From Fusibacter ferrireducens (GTDB lineage Bacteria; Bacillota; Clostridia; Peptostreptococcales; Acidaminobacteraceae): 64,000 nt of DNA. The position numbers and the translations under genes were made by a program. This document shows positions 43,172-53,358 of this stretch, piece after piece; position 1 is the stretch's first letter; every line of letters begins with the position of its first letter. The notes under the pieces were generated by a model. That model did no database searches and was not told the DNA's origin. It saw only the letters and a program-made list of their open reading frames with translations. The stretch lies in the NCBI RefSeq assembly GCF_015352425.1, contig NZ_JADKNH010000006.1, forward strand, positions 186,001-250,000. Reading direction: 5' to 3'.

Positions 43172-45349
43172 TTACGATGTAACCCTTTTAACTTCAATGA
43201 CATCCGATAACATTTTTACCTTTCGAGTAAATTTGTTGAGTTCTTCTATATCTGAAATCTCCATGGAAATATTGATGATTACGATGCCATTTTTATCAAT
43301 TTTAGCACTAATTCCCGTCATCATCATATTGAGGTCATGCATCATTGTCGTAATATCCGACAAGAGTCCCTTTCTATCTATGGATACCACTTGAATATTG
43401 GTCAAATATGACGATTCTTTAGAATCAGCCCATTCTACTTCTATGAATCTATTTTTGGAATCATCGGTCTTCTCAAAGTTTTCACAGTCAGCTCTGTGAA
43501 TTGTAACCCCTCTTCCACGGGTGATATAACCAATAATTTCATCGCCTGGAACTGGGCTACAGCATTTGGCAAATCGAATTAAAATATCATCAATGCCCTT
43601 AACGGAGACACCTGTTTCATTTTTCTTTTCTTCTTTTCGCTTCGAATGCTCTTCTGGTTTTTCAACTTCAGGGACCTTTTTAGCCTGTTCTTCTTTTTGT
43701 TCTTTAATATACTTTTCTCTAATTTTAGGGACGACTTGATTCGTCAAGATCCCCCCATATCCAATGGCATTATACATATCATCTAGAGACTTTAAGCTGA
43801 GTCTTCTCAATATTTCGGCTAAATATTCTTCATTGAGCACAACCTTAGTTGGTAAATTTTGCTTACGCAACTCGCTCATGATCATTTCGTGACCTTTTTC
43901 AATATTCTCTTCGCGACGCTCTTTCTTAAACCATTGTTTGATACGTTGTTTTGCCTGTGTGCTCTTTACAAACTTAAGCCAATCACGTGAAGGACCAACT
44001 GCATTCTTACTCGTTAGAATTTCCACGCGCTGTCCATTTTGAAGCTGATAGTTAATCGGTACAATGCGGCCATTGACTTTGGCACCAACGCATTTGTTCC
44101 CCACTTCAGAGTGAATTTTATATGCAAAATCGATTGGTGTAGACCCCACCGGCAAATCCACCACAGCTCCATCAGGCGTAAAGACAAATACTTCTGTATT
44201 GAAAAGGTCAAACTTTAAGGACTTCATGAATTCACTCGGATCTTTAAGATCGCTTTGCCATTCCATCATTTGTCTGAACCAAGAAATTTTCTTTTCCATC
44301 TCTGTGTTGGCAGCATTAGTGCCCTCTTTATACTTCCAATGCGCAGCGATACCGATCTCAGCGATTCGATGCATTTCTCGCGTTCTAATTTGGATTTCAA
44401 AGGGTTCGCCATTCCCCATTAAAGTCGTATGAATAGATTGATACAGGTTTGGTTTAGGCATGGCGATATAATCTTTAAATCTGCCAGGTATAGGCGTCCA
44501 AAGCGTATGCACCGCACCCAAGGCACTGTAACAATCTTTGATATCATCACAAATAATACGAATTGCCGTAATATCATATATTTCATCAAATTCCTTGTGC
44601 TGATATTTCATTTTTTTATAAATGCTATAAAAATTTTTAGGTCTTCCATATATTTCGAAGTTTATGTGAAGTTCAGTGAGCGCTTTGTTGAGTTTAGCCA
44701 AGTAATCATTGATAATAGATTCGCGCTCTGTCCTCTTTTTATCCACTTTTTTAACCAGATCCAAGTATCCCTCGGGATCTAAATACTTCAAACTCAGATC
44801 TTCAAGTTCCCATTTGATTTTAAAAATCCCCAGTCTATTGGCAATGGGCGCAAATATTTCTAGAGTTTCTTCCGCTTTTTCCTTTTGCTTTTCAGGTGGC
44901 ATATTGCCAAGTGTTCTTATATTATGAAGTCTATCTGCAAGTTTTATCAAGATCACTCTAATATCACTTGACATGGCCAGAAACATTTTCCTTAAATTCT
45001 CAACTTGTCGCTCTTGTTTTGTCTCATAATTGATGACAGCCAATTTAGTGACCCCATCTACCAACAGCGCCACATCATCACCAAATTCAGTTCTTACATC
45101 TTCAAGTTTCACCGTAGTATCTTCAACAGTGTCATGCAATAAAGCTGCAATAATCGTCTCTTCATCCATTTCAAGTTCAGCAAGAATCAGTGAAACGTTA
45201 GCAGGATGACTGAAAAAAGGCGTTGTTCCATCTTTACGCATCTGCCCTTCATGAGCGATTTCTCCATATTGATAAGCTTTTGCAATTCTATCCAAATTCA
45301 CATAGGGCGCAAATTGTTTTACTCGCGTCAAATAGTCTTCTAAGTTCAT
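43172..45349 (-). CDS. rel: Bifunctional (p)ppGpp synthetase/hydrolase
   Basis: Stringent-response enzyme. 725 residues from the ATG at 45349. Hydrolase HD domain (HPANVSLILAELEMDEETIIAALLHDTVEDT), synthetase domain (RPKNFYSIYKKMKY, YDITAIRIICDD, GRFKDYIAMPKPNLYQSIHTTL), TGS (EVFVFTPDGAVVDLPVGSTPIDFAYKIHSEVG), a CC/zinc-finger type region (RFAKCCSPVPGDEIIGYITRGRGVTIHRADCENF) and a C-terminal ACT domain. Full-length RSH type. Upstream apt ends 163 bases away. Confidence 0.97.
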   Translation of the reverse strand: MNLEDYLTRVKQFAPYVNLDRIAKAYQYGEIAHEGQMRKDGTTPFFSHPANVSLILAELEMDEETIIAALLHDTVEDTTVKLEDVRTEFGDDVALLVDGVTKLAVINYETKQERQVENLRKMFLAMSSDIRVILIKLADRLHNIRTLGNMPPEKQKEKAEETLEIFAPIANRLGIFKIKWELEDLSLKYLDPEGYLDLVKKVDKKRTERESIINDYLAKLNKALTELHINFEIYGRPKNFYSIYKKMKYQHKEFDEIYDITAIRIICDDIKDCYSALGAVHTLWTPIPGRFKDYIAMPKPNLYQSIHTTLMGNGEPFEIQIRTREMHRIAEIGIAAHWKYKEGTNAANTEMEKKISWFRQMMEWQSDLKDPSEFMKSLKFDLFNTEVFVFTPDGAVVDLPVGSTPIDFAYKIHSEVGNKCVGAKVNGRIVPINYQLQNGQRVEILTSKNAVGPSRDWLKFVKSTQAKQRIKQWFKKERREENIEKGHEMIMSELRKQNLPTKVVLNEEYLAEILRRLSLKSLDDMYNAIGYGGILTNQVVPKIREKYIKEQKEEQAKKVPEVEKPEEHSKRKEEKKNETGVSVKGIDDILIRFAKCCSPVPGDEIIGYITRGRGVTIHRADCENFEKTDDSKNRFIEVEWADSKESSYLTNIQVVSIDRKGLLSDITTMMHDLNMMMTGISAKIDKNGIVIINISMEISDIEELNKFTRKVKMLSDVIEVKRVTS

Positions 45350-45402
45350 AAGCACACCATTATTTCTTTCCTATAATTAAGCCATATTGGAACCTCGGTG
45401 AA

Positions 45403-45424
45403 ACCCTTTTTGGCTCAAATTTTG
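45403..45424 (+). repeat. Fragment of the dispersed repeat (copy D)
   Basis: TTTGGCTCAAATTTTGTTGT resembles the end of copy B (TTTGGCTCAAATCTTGTTGT) at 30697-30716 over 20 bases. Only the end of the element is present. A GTTCGCA/TGCGAAC hairpin follows about 15 bases away, as a GGTTCGCAAACC hairpin does near copy A. Confidence 0.5.
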
Positions 45425-45438
45425 TTGTCTATAATAAT

Positions 45439-45466
45439 AGTTCGCATAGGCTTACCTTGCGAACTA
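45439..45466. other. Hairpin upstream of rel
   Basis: TAGTTCGCA (45439-45447) pairs with TGCGAACTA (45458-45466), 9 bp, loop 10. No strong U run on the minus strand, so termination is doubtful; it lies between apt and rel. Confidence 0.6.
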
Positions 45467-45511
45467 CTTATATATATTGTAACGATTACCGTTTAAATTT
45501 ACAACTCTTTT

Positions 45512-46030
45512 TTATGACTCAAAAGGGATAACTGAAAATACTTCATAGCCCTCAAGTTTTTCTCTTCCATTTAAAAATTCTAATTCCATTAAAAATGCAA
45601 GTCCAACGACTTCGCCACCGAGTTTTTCAATGAGTTCGCAAGCAGCTTTGGCAGTGCCTCCAGTTGCAAGCAAATCATCCACGATCAAAACACGATCTCC
45701 AGCTTTAATCGCGTCTTTATGGACTTCTAAAGTGTCCACGCCATACTCAAGTTCATATTGATGTTTTATGGTTTCATATGGCAACTTACCAGGTTTTCTA
45801 ATGGGTACGAATCCTTTCTTAGTCAATACAGACATTGGCGCTCCTAATAAAAATCCACGAGCCTCTGGACCAACTATGACATCATACTCAACCCCCTCCA
45901 GCATCTTAATACAAGCATCAATCGCCTGCGCGTAAGCCTGTCCATCTGCTAATAGTGTTGTAATATCTTTAAAACTGATACCTGCTTTTGGAAAATCCTC
46001 AACCACTCTAATTTTAGACTTAAAATCCAT
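45512..46030 (-). CDS. apt: Adenine phosphoribosyltransferase
   Basis: Salvages adenine to AMP. 172 residues from the ATG at 46030 ([32 protein letters not shown] upstream; a longer start at 46072 overlaps recJ). PRPP motif [21 protein letters not shown] and EARGFLLG. Standard length. Follows recJ after 11 bases. Confidence 0.96.
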   Translation of the reverse strand: MDFKSKIRVVEDFPKAGISFKDITTLLADGQAYAQAIDACIKMLEGVEYDVIVGPEARGFLLGAPMSVLTKKGFVPIRKPGKLPYETIKHQYELEYGVDTLEVHKDAIKAGDRVLIVDDLLATGGTAKAACELIEKLGGEVVGLAFLMELEFLNGREKLEGYEVFSVIPFES

Positions 46031-46041
46031 CTGACTGCCTC

Positions 46042-48366
46042 CTAATAATGCGCCTCTCTGTGAGGCCCCCATATTTTTTTATAAAGCGGTAAAGCTTCTA
46101 AATCAATCCGCTTTTCTGGTTTGGCTAAAACGCGAAGACTTACAATACCACTTTTCTCTGAATATTGAATCAAATTCATATCCATTAATAAATCCAAACA
46201 AATCAAGCACTTTGGCATGGTCAAATTCAACTGATGCGCTTTTTTCTTGAGCTCAAATTGAGTTAACGAACCTATATTTTTATAAAAATGCATCAAATCA
46301 TTTCTGCTGGGAATGTGGATTGATAAATTCCAATTTTCTTCTAATACAATCGCAGCAGGTATTTGATTCATCGTACTTTCATAAGGCATGAACACAACAT
46401 CCATATGGCCTTTCACGCACTCTTTAACATCGAGTTCATTGAAATGTAAAGCATATGCATAAAAATTGCGTTCAAAAAAATAATCTTTTAATCGAATCAT
46501 TCCTTCAATAGAATACACAAAGAGTGTCTTATTTTCAGGGGCAAAGCATATTATATCAAAATCTGACTCACTTGTAAATTTACAGATATTCTTTTTGGGC
46601 GTGCCTGCTTCAATAAAATTAGAAACCGCTTTCATCATTTTAAGTTCTAACAATTCACTCATGGGCATATGGGCTTTGACTACATCCTTAACCATGAACT
46701 GAATAGTCTCAACACCCATGAAATGATTGATCTCTAAATTCAAAAGCAAATGCAGCTTATCTTGTTTTCTTAAGTAACGACTTAAATGTGCATTGTTAAA
46801 GGACAAGGCATCATATACCCTGACCCCATCATTGACAATCATTTTGAGATGAGTTTGTTCCTTACCGATGCATTTAAAGTCTTCCAATATCAAATTTTCA
46901 AATGTGAATTGAGGTTTTGGATTTGAAAGTCCAAAGGGCTTTAAAGCATCAATCTCTTCTATGAGCTTATGATTGACCATTTGTGGCTTAAGAATACCAT
47001 CCGTTTTACGTCTTCGTGTGAGCATTTCAAAAGAAATGTTGGATTCACTGTATTCTAGAAGTCCCTGCTTAAGCAATGGCACATGATCTGCTTTCAAGGT
47101 CAAACCCGCTGCTTGTTCATGGCCTCCAAATTTCTCATACAACCCTTTAAACTGACTCAAAACCTCGAATATGCTGATACCATCGACACTTCTTGCAGAC
47201 CCTTTTGCCAAACCATCTTCCATGTTGAGAATGACCACAGGTCTAGAAAATCGATCGCAAAGCTTAGAAGCAACAATACCTATAATGCCAGTATGCCAAG
47301 CCTTGCCCACCACAAGCAATATCTTTTCTCTTTCAAGATCAATATCCGTCTTTATAAAATTGAGGGCTTCTTCTAAAATCAGTTTTTCCCTTGATTGTCT
47401 TTCAGCATTGAGTTCACTTAAAGTTTTAGCAATGGACTCTGCTTTCTGAACATCATCCGTTAAGAGCATCTCCACAGCAATTTTGGGATCACCAATTCTA
47501 CCCGATGCATTTATCCTCGGTGCCACAATAAAGCCAATATGTCCAGCATTGATTTCCTTTCCTTGAAGATTAGCTTCTTTGACAAGAGCTCTAATCCCTG
47601 GAATTTGAGATGACATCATCTGCTTAAGACCCAATTTAGCAAAAATTCGATTTTCATCTCTCAGTGGTACAATATCCGCAATGGTTCCAAGAGCAACAAC
47701 GTCCATAACGGTGGGGGCAAATTCAATAAAAGCATCTCCCATAAGCGCTTGAATAAGTTTTAAAGCGACACCGCAGCCACAGAGCATCTCAAAGGGATAA
47801 CCTTCGATTTTAGGATTCAGTATGGCCAATGCCTCCGGTAGTGTCTCTTGGCATTCATGGTGATCCGTGACAATGACATCTATGCCGAATGTTTTGGCAT
47901 ATTTCACTTCTTCAACAGCTGTGATGCCACTATCCACAGTTATAATCAATGAACCTTGCATCTCGTGAATCATTTCAATGCCCTTACGACTGATGCCGTA
48001 ACCTTCGTCATGTCGATCGGGAATATAATAAGATACGTCCAATCCTATATATTTAAAATAACGACACATGACTGTGATACTTGTAATGCCATCTACATCA
48101 TAATCCCCATAAATCCATATTTTTTCTTTTGCGCTAATAGCCTTTTTTATTCGATCGACAGCAACAGTCATATCTTTCAATAAAAATGGATCGTGCAAAT
48201 TCTCTAGCTTTGGTGAAAAAAAAGTATTCGCTTGTTCAGCAGTGGTCATGCCACGATCCAACAACAACTTTGTAATAAGTGGTTCCGTATTAAAAATCTT
48301 GCTATATTGCTTTATATGGTCTTCTTCAATATTAATCGAATGCCATATTGAGTTTTGAAAAATCAT
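46042..48366 (-). CDS. recJ: Single-stranded-DNA exonuclease RecJ
   Basis: 5'-3' exonuclease of recombination and mismatch repair. 774 residues, the long Bacillus YrvE-like form. DHH family motifs: [16 protein letters not shown] (motif I), [25 protein letters not shown] (DHH), AGCGVALK-type ([15 protein letters not shown]), and DHHA1 ([38 protein letters not shown]). Start ATG directly follows the lapA stop (TAAATG). In front of apt and rel, as commonly seen in Firmicutes. Confidence 0.96.
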   Translation of the reverse strand: MIFQNSIWHSINIEEDHIKQYSKIFNTEPLITKLLLDRGMTTAEQANTFFSPKLENLHDPFLLKDMTVAVDRIKKAISAKEKIWIYGDYDVDGITSITVMCRYFKYIGLDVSYYIPDRHDEGYGISRKGIEMIHEMQGSLIITVDSGITAVEEVKYAKTFGIDVIVTDHHECQETLPEALAILNPKIEGYPFEMLCGCGVALKLIQALMGDAFIEFAPTVMDVVALGTIADIVPLRDENRIFAKLGLKQMMSSQIPGIRALVKEANLQGKEINAGHIGFIVAPRINASGRIGDPKIAVEMLLTDDVQKAESIAKTLSELNAERQSREKLILEEALNFIKTDIDLEREKILLVVGKAWHTGIIGIVASKLCDRFSRPVVILNMEDGLAKGSARSVDGISIFEVLSQFKGLYEKFGGHEQAAGLTLKADHVPLLKQGLLEYSESNISFEMLTRRRKTDGILKPQMVNHKLIEEIDALKPFGLSNPKPQFTFENLILEDFKCIGKEQTHLKMIVNDGVRVYDALSFNNAHLSRYLRKQDKLHLLLNLEINHFMGVETIQFMVKDVVKAHMPMSELLELKMMKAVSNFIEAGTPKKNICKFTSESDFDIICFAPENKTLFVYSIEGMIRLKDYFFERNFYAYALHFNELDVKECVKGHMDVVFMPYESTMNQIPAAIVLEENWNLSIHIPSRNDLMHFYKNIGSLTQFELKKKAHQLNLTMPKCLICLDLLMDMNLIQYSEKSGIVSLRVLAKPEKRIDLEALPLYKKIWGPHREAHY

Positions 48367-48789
48367 TTAGTCACCGTTTTCTAAATTGTTATTTTGTGCA
48401 GTTTCATCATTCGGCATGGTTTCAACAGCAGGTGTATTTTCTCGAGCTCTTAAAGTTTCATTTGCCTTTAATTCATTAATCAAAGCTTCTTTTAGCGATA
48501 CTTTTTCTTCAAGTTCCTTGATATAAGCTTCCTTTTGAATCAGTTTCTTTTCAAATTCTGTATTTTTTTTGTTCAATTCCTTCATTTGCTTATTGGTTCT
48601 TAATTTCTTAAATGCATCGAAGAACCAAATAATAAGCGCACCGATTAGAGCTGAAGCTATAATGACAATCGCCAGTGATAATTCTACTTTGGCAAAAAAG
48701 AAACTCACTGTAACAACAGATGCATTAAAAAGTGCAAAAGCTGCAATAACAATGGCAAAAATAAGTGTTAAAACGACATTTAATTGCAT
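48367..48789 (-). CDS. LapA domain protein (DUF1049)
   Basis: 140 residues: two spans (VVLTLIFAIVIAAFALFNASVVTVSFFFAKVELSLAIVIIASALIGALIIWFF, so about residues 5-57) typical of LapA/YciS, then a coiled coil (62-118, heptads rich in Lys/Glu) and a short acidic tail. Family members anchor membrane assembly factors; no enzyme activity. Its stop touches the recJ start. Confidence 0.9.
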   Translation of the reverse strand: MQLNVVLTLIFAIVIAAFALFNASVVTVSFFFAKVELSLAIVIIASALIGALIIWFFDAFKKLRTNKQMKELNKKNTEFEKKLIQKEAYIKELEEKVSLKEALINELKANETLRARENTPAVETMPNDETAQNNNLENGD

Positions 48790-48826
48790 ATAAACCTCCT
48801 TTACAAATATGTTTCGCTGTTTAAAA

Positions 48827-48879
48827 AAGCGTTATAATCAAACCCACCTGTTTAGTTGAAAGTTTTGATCATAACGCTT
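48827..48879 (-). terminator. Terminator after secF
   Basis: On the minus strand AAGCGTTATGATCAAA (48879-48864) pairs with TTTGATTATAACGCTT (48842-48827), then TTTT. 16-bp stem with one G-U pair; splits the sec genes from lapA-recJ. Confidence 0.85.
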
Positions 48880-48915
48880 AAGATGACATTTGTTATCTAC
48901 AGATATTCAATATGA

Positions 48916-49806
48916 TTAATTAGCAGCATATGAGCCTTTACGTGCAATTTTATTTCTAACAATTGCCCATACAGGACTTGCAATAAAGATCGAAGAATAA
49001 GTACCTACAGCAATTCCTGTCATAAGTGGTAAAGCAAATTCCCTAATAGATTCAACACCTAAAAAGTAGAGCGCACCGATTACAAGTAAAGTCGTAAGCG
49101 AAGTATTGATAGATCTTGTGAGCGTCTGATTAATTGATTTATCTGCAACTTCAAAGTGAGATTTTCCTTTTGATCTTTTAACATTTTCTCTTACTCTGTC
49201 AAAGACAACAATGGTATCATTGATTGAGTAACCCACAATAGTCAATATCGCCGCAATAAAAGAGGAGTTTACAGTCAAATTGAAAATAGAATACACTGAA
49301 ATTAAAATCAATATATCGTGAAGCAATGCCACAATTGCAGCCACGCCGAAAATCAACTCAAATCTAAACCAGATGTAGATGAGCATGAAAATCGCCGCAA
49401 CACTTATTGCCATTAAAGCTCGGTTTCTAATCTCTGATCCAATAGCCGCACCAAACTGTTCTGCGCTTCTAAAATCAGAATCTTGTAAATTGTATTTTGT
49501 CTTTAGTACATTAAAAATTTGTGCTCGGTCTTCATTGGATAAAGATGACTTCGTCTTAATGATCACTTCATGTTTTTGCTCCCCAGCATGAACAATTTCT
49601 GGCGAGAGATCAAATTCTTTTATGGCATCACTTACTTCGCTGACGCTAACCGTCTGATTGAGGTTGATTTGCATCATTGTACCGCCAGTGAAATCTATCC
49701 CAAAATTAAGACCTCTTGTAAGCATCAAAACGAGGCCAATTAAGATGACAGCACCTGAAATGCCAAACCATAATTTATATTTTGGTGTAAATTTAATTTC
49801 TTTCAT
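48916..49806 (-). CDS. secF: Protein translocase subunit SecF
   Basis: Membrane partner of SecD that uses the proton or sodium gradient to help preprotein export. 296 residues, six spans. Motifs GLNFGIDFTGGTMMQINL, EVIIKT, IGSEIRNRALMAISVAAIFMLIYIWFRFE, VGYSINDTIVVFDRVREN, and SINTSLTTLLVIGALYFLG. Follows secD by 5 bases; terminator after it. Confidence 0.96.
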   Translation of the reverse strand: MKEIKFTPKYKLWFGISGAVILIGLVLMLTRGLNFGIDFTGGTMMQINLNQTVSVSEVSDAIKEFDLSPEIVHAGEQKHEVIIKTKSSLSNEDRAQIFNVLKTKYNLQDSDFRSAEQFGAAIGSEIRNRALMAISVAAIFMLIYIWFRFELIFGVAAIVALLHDILILISVYSIFNLTVNSSFIAAILTIVGYSINDTIVVFDRVRENVKRSKGKSHFEVADKSINQTLTRSINTSLTTLLVIGALYFLGVESIREFALPLMTGIAVGTYSSIFIASPVWAIVRNKIARKGSYAAN

Positions 49807-49811
49807 TTCAG

Positions 49812-51107
49812 CTACCCCCTTGATCCATAGAGTTTTTTACGATCTGTGAAACCAAGCGATAGTTTCAATAACGTTTTAGTGACGACAACTGCTGTGAACA
49901 TACTTGAAACAATACCAATCATAAGTGTAACTGCAAAACCTTTGATTGGCCCTTCTCCAAATATAAATAGGATAACAGCTGCAATAAAAGTCGTGACATT
50001 TGAATCTATAATGGTTCTCATCGCTCTGTGGAAACCACCATCAATAGAAGCTCTAAGCGATTTTCCAACAAGCATTTCTTCTTTTAATCTCTCAAAGATA
50101 ATGACGTTGGCATCCACCGCCATACCAAGAGATAAGACAATACCTGCAATCCCTGGCAATGTTAATGTTGCATTAAATCCGATCATGACATAAAGCACAA
50201 TCGTTGCATAAAGGACGAGTGCTATAGATGCAATGATACCTGGTATACGGTAATATACAAGCATGAATAAAACCACTAGTATCAAACCAATCTTAGCAGC
50301 ATTAATGGCTGATTTAAGTGAATCCAGTCCCAACGTCGGCCCAATTACAGAAGTTTGAATCTCTTCTAATTGAACGGGAAGTGCACCACCTCTAATGAGT
50401 GTTGCAAGTTCGTTTGCAGCTGCAAGTGTAAAACTGCCTTCAATGACTGCACTATTATCTGTCAAAACCTTCTTTACTGTTGGTGCAGAAATTACTTTCC
50501 CATCCAATAAAATCGCGATCTGTCCAATCTGAGTACCGTCATTTGTTGCCGCTCTTGTACCTTCTGTGAATAAATCTGTACCTGTAGAATCAAATTTTAA
50601 AGCTACTACCGGTTGATTGTATGAATTCGTTGAAACATACGCATCGTCAATGTTTTCGCCTGTTAAAACGGTTTCAGACTCGAACATATCACTTGTCATT
50701 CCTGAATAAGCTGGTGTATCACCAGTTACTCTGGCAAATTCAAGTTGCGCTGTTTTACCGATCATATTGATCGCTTCTTGAGCATTGCTCACACCCGGTA
50801 ATTCTATCCTAATGCGTTTATCCCCTTGAATCGTAATAATAGGTTCTGTCAATCCAAGTTCATTAACACGTTTTCCAATAACTTGCTTTGTCTGTTCCAT
50901 TGTCTTAATCAAATCTGTTCCTGTTTCGTCTGTCTTTGCTTCGTAAACGACCACGACGCCACCTTTGATATCAAGGCCTAATTTCATAGAATCATTTACT
51001 GATCCCAAAGTGTAACTGCCGATAGTTAACCCATTCATCGCCACAAATGCAAGACCTGCTATGAGTGCAACAACTAGGAAAAACAAGATCGTATTTTTTC
51101 CTTTCAT
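49812..51107 (-). CDS. secD: Protein translocase subunit SecD
   Basis: 431 residues, a shorter SecD without a large extra P1 insert. N-terminal span, periplasmic-type (external) domain with GLDIKGGVVVVYE, IRIELPGVSNAQEAINMIG, VISAPTV, GSFTLAAANELATLIRGGALPV, then five spans with AKIGLILVVLFMLVYYRIPGIIA, GMAVDANVIIFERLKEE and a GGFHRAMRTIIDSNVTTFIAAVILF end. GGAGG before the ATG. Starts 12 bases after the gamma-carbonic anhydrase-like gene. Confidence 0.96.
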   Translation of the reverse strand: MKGKNTILFFLVVALIAGLAFVAMNGLTIGSYTLGSVNDSMKLGLDIKGGVVVVYEAKTDETGTDLIKTMEQTKQVIGKRVNELGLTEPIITIQGDKRIRIELPGVSNAQEAINMIGKTAQLEFARVTGDTPAYSGMTSDMFESETVLTGENIDDAYVSTNSYNQPVVALKFDSTGTDLFTEGTRAATNDGTQIGQIAILLDGKVISAPTVKKVLTDNSAVIEGSFTLAAANELATLIRGGALPVQLEEIQTSVIGPTLGLDSLKSAINAAKIGLILVVLFMLVYYRIPGIIASIALVLYATIVLYVMIGFNATLTLPGIAGIVLSLGMAVDANVIIFERLKEEMLVGKSLRASIDGGFHRAMRTIIDSNVTTFIAAVILFIFGEGPIKGFAVTLMIGIVSSMFTAVVVTKTLLKLSLGFTDRKKLYGSRG

Positions 51108-51119
51108 CTAGCTTCCTCC

Positions 51120-51626
51120 CTATTTTGATTTATGATGTTGTGACAATTCCACATATTCTATGGCAGATTGCTTAATCTGTTCAATTTCTGCGTCCGTTAG
51201 GGTTCTCACGATTTTTCCCGGAGACCCCACGACTAATGAATTGCTTGGAATTCTCTTATTTGGTGGAATTAGAGCCCCAGCTCCAATGATGCAATTTCTT
51301 TCTACATAAGCACCATCTAGAACGATTGCTCCCATGCCAATCAATACATGATCTTCCAAAGTACAACCGTGTACGATTGCGCCATGACCGATTGAGACAT
51401 ACGGTCCAATCGAAACTGGAAAACCATGACTGGTGTGGATGACGACTTGATCTTGAACATTTGTATAATTTCCAATAAAAATGGGTTCGACGTCACCCCT
51501 AACTACTGTATTATACCAAATGTTCGCACTTTCTTCTACTATTACTTCTCCTATAATATCAGCACTTTCTGCTATGAAGCAACTCGGCTGAATTTGAGGT
51601 CTTTTGGATTTGAAATCTTTAATCAT
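51120..51626 (-). CDS. Gamma-carbonic anhydrase-like hexapeptide protein
   Basis: 168 residues of left-handed beta-helix repeats (ESADIIGEVIVEESANIWYNTVVRGDVEPIFIGNYTNVQDQVVIHT). The three zinc histidines fit the pattern: HTS, HGA...H (IGHGAIVHGC). Most clostridial members (YrdA-like) have no shown carbonic anhydrase activity; activity is not inferred. Starts with ATGA overlap to the SCIFF maturase gene, hence co-translation. Confidence 0.9.
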   Translation of the reverse strand: MIKDFKSKRPQIQPSCFIAESADIIGEVIVEESANIWYNTVVRGDVEPIFIGNYTNVQDQVVIHTSHGFPVSIGPYVSIGHGAIVHGCTLEDHVLIGMGAIVLDGAYVERNCIIGAGALIPPNKRIPSNSLVVGSPGKIVRTLTDAEIEQIKQSAIEYVELSQHHKSK

Positions 51627-52987
51627 AACGTACCCTTTTCTTCATTTAATTTGCCATAAATGTATATGGAACATTCAATACGTTTTTTCTCCAGTTCACA
51701 CCCTAAATCATAAGGCACATAAATGTCTTTATTAAAATTATAGGCATTCGCATGACAGCCGCCACTACAGTAAAATTTCGCCCAGCACTCGCGACATTTT
51801 TCTTTATTATAGACATGCGCATTTTTAAATTCATTTGTTAGGCCAAAGTCTAAAAGGCCTGCCATGACATTACCCATCTTAAAGTGCTCGTCTCCAACAA
51901 ATTGATGACAAGGATAAATATCTCCCACAGGTGTAATGGCCAGATATTCAGAACCTGCACCACAACCGGATAGGCGTTTCACCACACAGGGTCCTTGTTT
52001 CATATCAATTGCAAAGTGGAAAAAAGAAAACTCTTTTTCAGTGCCTTTTCTTTCAATCAAAGCATCTGCAAGCTCATCGTATTGCTTGTTGATGAACTCT
52101 ATATCTGCTTCAGAAAGTGCATAGTGATCATCAGGATGTGCTACAACAGGTTCTATCGATGTCGACTTAAATCCCAAATCCGCTAAGTGCAAAACATCTT
52201 TAGCAAAATCTTTATTGTACTTCGTAAAAGTCCCTCTCACATAATAAGATTTACCCTTACGGCTTTCCACTAATTTCTTGAACTTAGGGACGATCACATC
52301 ATATGTACCGCCACCTGAAATTGTGTATCTCATCTTATCATTGACTTCTTTTCTGCCGTCAATGCTGAGGACGACATTTTCCATATGCTCATTCACATAC
52401 GCCATAATTTCATCGTTGAGCAATACACCATTTGTAGTCAGTGTAAATCTAAAGCGTTTCTTGTGTGCTTCTTCTAAACTGCGACCATACTCAACCAATT
52501 GTTTAACCACCTCAAAATTCATAAGGGGTTCCCCACCAAAGAAATCCACTTCTAAGTTTCTCCGGTTACCCGAGTATTGAACGAGCAAGTCTAAAGCCTT
52601 TTTACCGACTTCAAAGGACATCATTGAACGATCGCCTTTAAAATCACCCTGAGACGCAAAACAATAAGCGCATCTTATGTTGCAATCATGCGCAATATGA
52701 AGACACATGGCTTTAATGACTGGACTTCTATTTTGAAATTCAATAGAATTGACATATTGGTCATCAGTAAACAGCATCTCTTGTTCTATTAACTCATCTA
52801 TTTCATCAATTGTTTCCTTAATCATTTCTTCTGGATAGCGGTCCATCAAATTTTTAACGACGTTTACCGGAGATGTTTTGGGATAATATTCAAGTACATC
52901 AGATACGATTTCATCAACCACATGTACCGCACCACTATTCACATCAAGGACAAAGTGTAGATCGCCTTGCTTAAACTTATGAATCAT
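51623..52987 (-). CDS. scfB: SCIFF radical SAM peptide maturase
   Basis: 454 residues from the ATG at 52987 (the ATG at 52999 is inside the GGAGGA site). N-terminal RiPP-recognition-like region, radical SAM core with CNIRCAYCF (C102, C106, C109), VDFFGGEPLMNFEVV, LSIDGRKEVND, and a SPASM domain with cysteines in SGCGAGSEYLAITPVGDIYPCHQF, CRECWAKFYCSGGC and an ending GCELEKKRIEC. This is the thioether-forming SCIFF maturase (CteB/Tte-type), which links cysteines of the SCIFF peptide to alpha-carbons. Its substrate is the next gene upstream (53063-53203). Confidence 0.94.
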   Translation of the reverse strand: MIHKFKQGDLHFVLDVNSGAVHVVDEIVSDVLEYYPKTSPVNVVKNLMDRYPEEMIKETIDEIDELIEQEMLFTDDQYVNSIEFQNRSPVIKAMCLHIAHDCNIRCAYCFASQGDFKGDRSMMSFEVGKKALDLLVQYSGNRRNLEVDFFGGEPLMNFEVVKQLVEYGRSLEEAHKKRFRFTLTTNGVLLNDEIMAYVNEHMENVVLSIDGRKEVNDKMRYTISGGGTYDVIVPKFKKLVESRKGKSYYVRGTFTKYNKDFAKDVLHLADLGFKSTSIEPVVAHPDDHYALSEADIEFINKQYDELADALIERKGTEKEFSFFHFAIDMKQGPCVVKRLSGCGAGSEYLAITPVGDIYPCHQFVGDEHFKMGNVMAGLLDFGLTNEFKNAHVYNKEKCRECWAKFYCSGGCHANAYNFNKDIYVPYDLGCELEKKRIECSIYIYGKLNEEKGTL

Positions 52988-53027
52988 TAAATCCTCCATT
53001 TCTAGAGCTCACCTAAAGGCATGAAGA

Positions 53028-53048
53028 AAAGCAGCTTCAAGCTGCTTT
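53028..53048 (-). terminator. Hairpin between the SCIFF peptide and its maturase
   Basis: Stem AAAGCAGCT (53028-53036) with AGCTGCTTT (53040-53048), followed on the minus strand by TTTTCTT. A leaky terminator would yield more peptide than maturase transcript. Confidence 0.65.
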
Positions 53049-53062
53049 CTAAACTGAAGCTA

Positions 53063-53203
53063 TTATTTATTTTCACATTCTTGATTTCCAACAGTACAAG
53101 AAGTTTTACAAGCTGATTGACAAGATGTTTGACATTCCCCGCAACCACCATGTGCAGCAGAACTTTTTAATGTGCCACTGTTTAATGTTTTAATATGTTT
53201 CAT
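53063..53203 (-). CDS. scfA: SCIFF ribosomal peptide precursor (six Cys in forty-five)
   Basis: 46-residue precursor, translated by hand. It starts MKHIKTLNSGTLKSSAAHGG, with an AAGGAGG 6 bases upstream, and ends with six cysteines (C21, C24, C28, C32, C36, C43) in the spacing known for SCIFF, followed by QECENK. Expressed from its own promoter (53270-53298) on the minus strand, it is processed by the maturase encoded after it. SCIFF is a hallmark of Clostridia; its final function is unknown. Confidence 0.97.
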   Translation of the reverse strand: MKHIKTLNSGTLKSSAAHGGCGECQTSCQSACKTSCTVGNQECENK

Positions 53204-53269
53204 CTCATTTCCTCCTTAACGTTTCATTGACTTAATCTGTCAATTCTTAGTGAAAAGAAAACACAAATC

Positions 53270-53298
53270 ATTATACCATACTTTTTTTAGGATGAAAA
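53270..53298 (-). promoter_or_regulatory. Probable promoter of the SCIFF operon
   Basis: TATAAT at 53275-53270 and TTTTCA at 53298-53293, spacing 17 (4 of 6 matches in the -35 box). An ATTGAC/GTCAAT hairpin (53226-53244) lies in the untranslated leader. Confidence 0.6.
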
Positions 53299-53358
53299 GC
53301 AGTAAAGTCGATGTTCAAAAAGTTGACGTTTTCCACAAGAATCGCCACCAATTAATTG

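Noticed and set aside
44014-45000. Plus-strand ORFs inside rel
   Set aside because: Shadows; rel shows HD, synthetase, TGS and ACT domains throughout.
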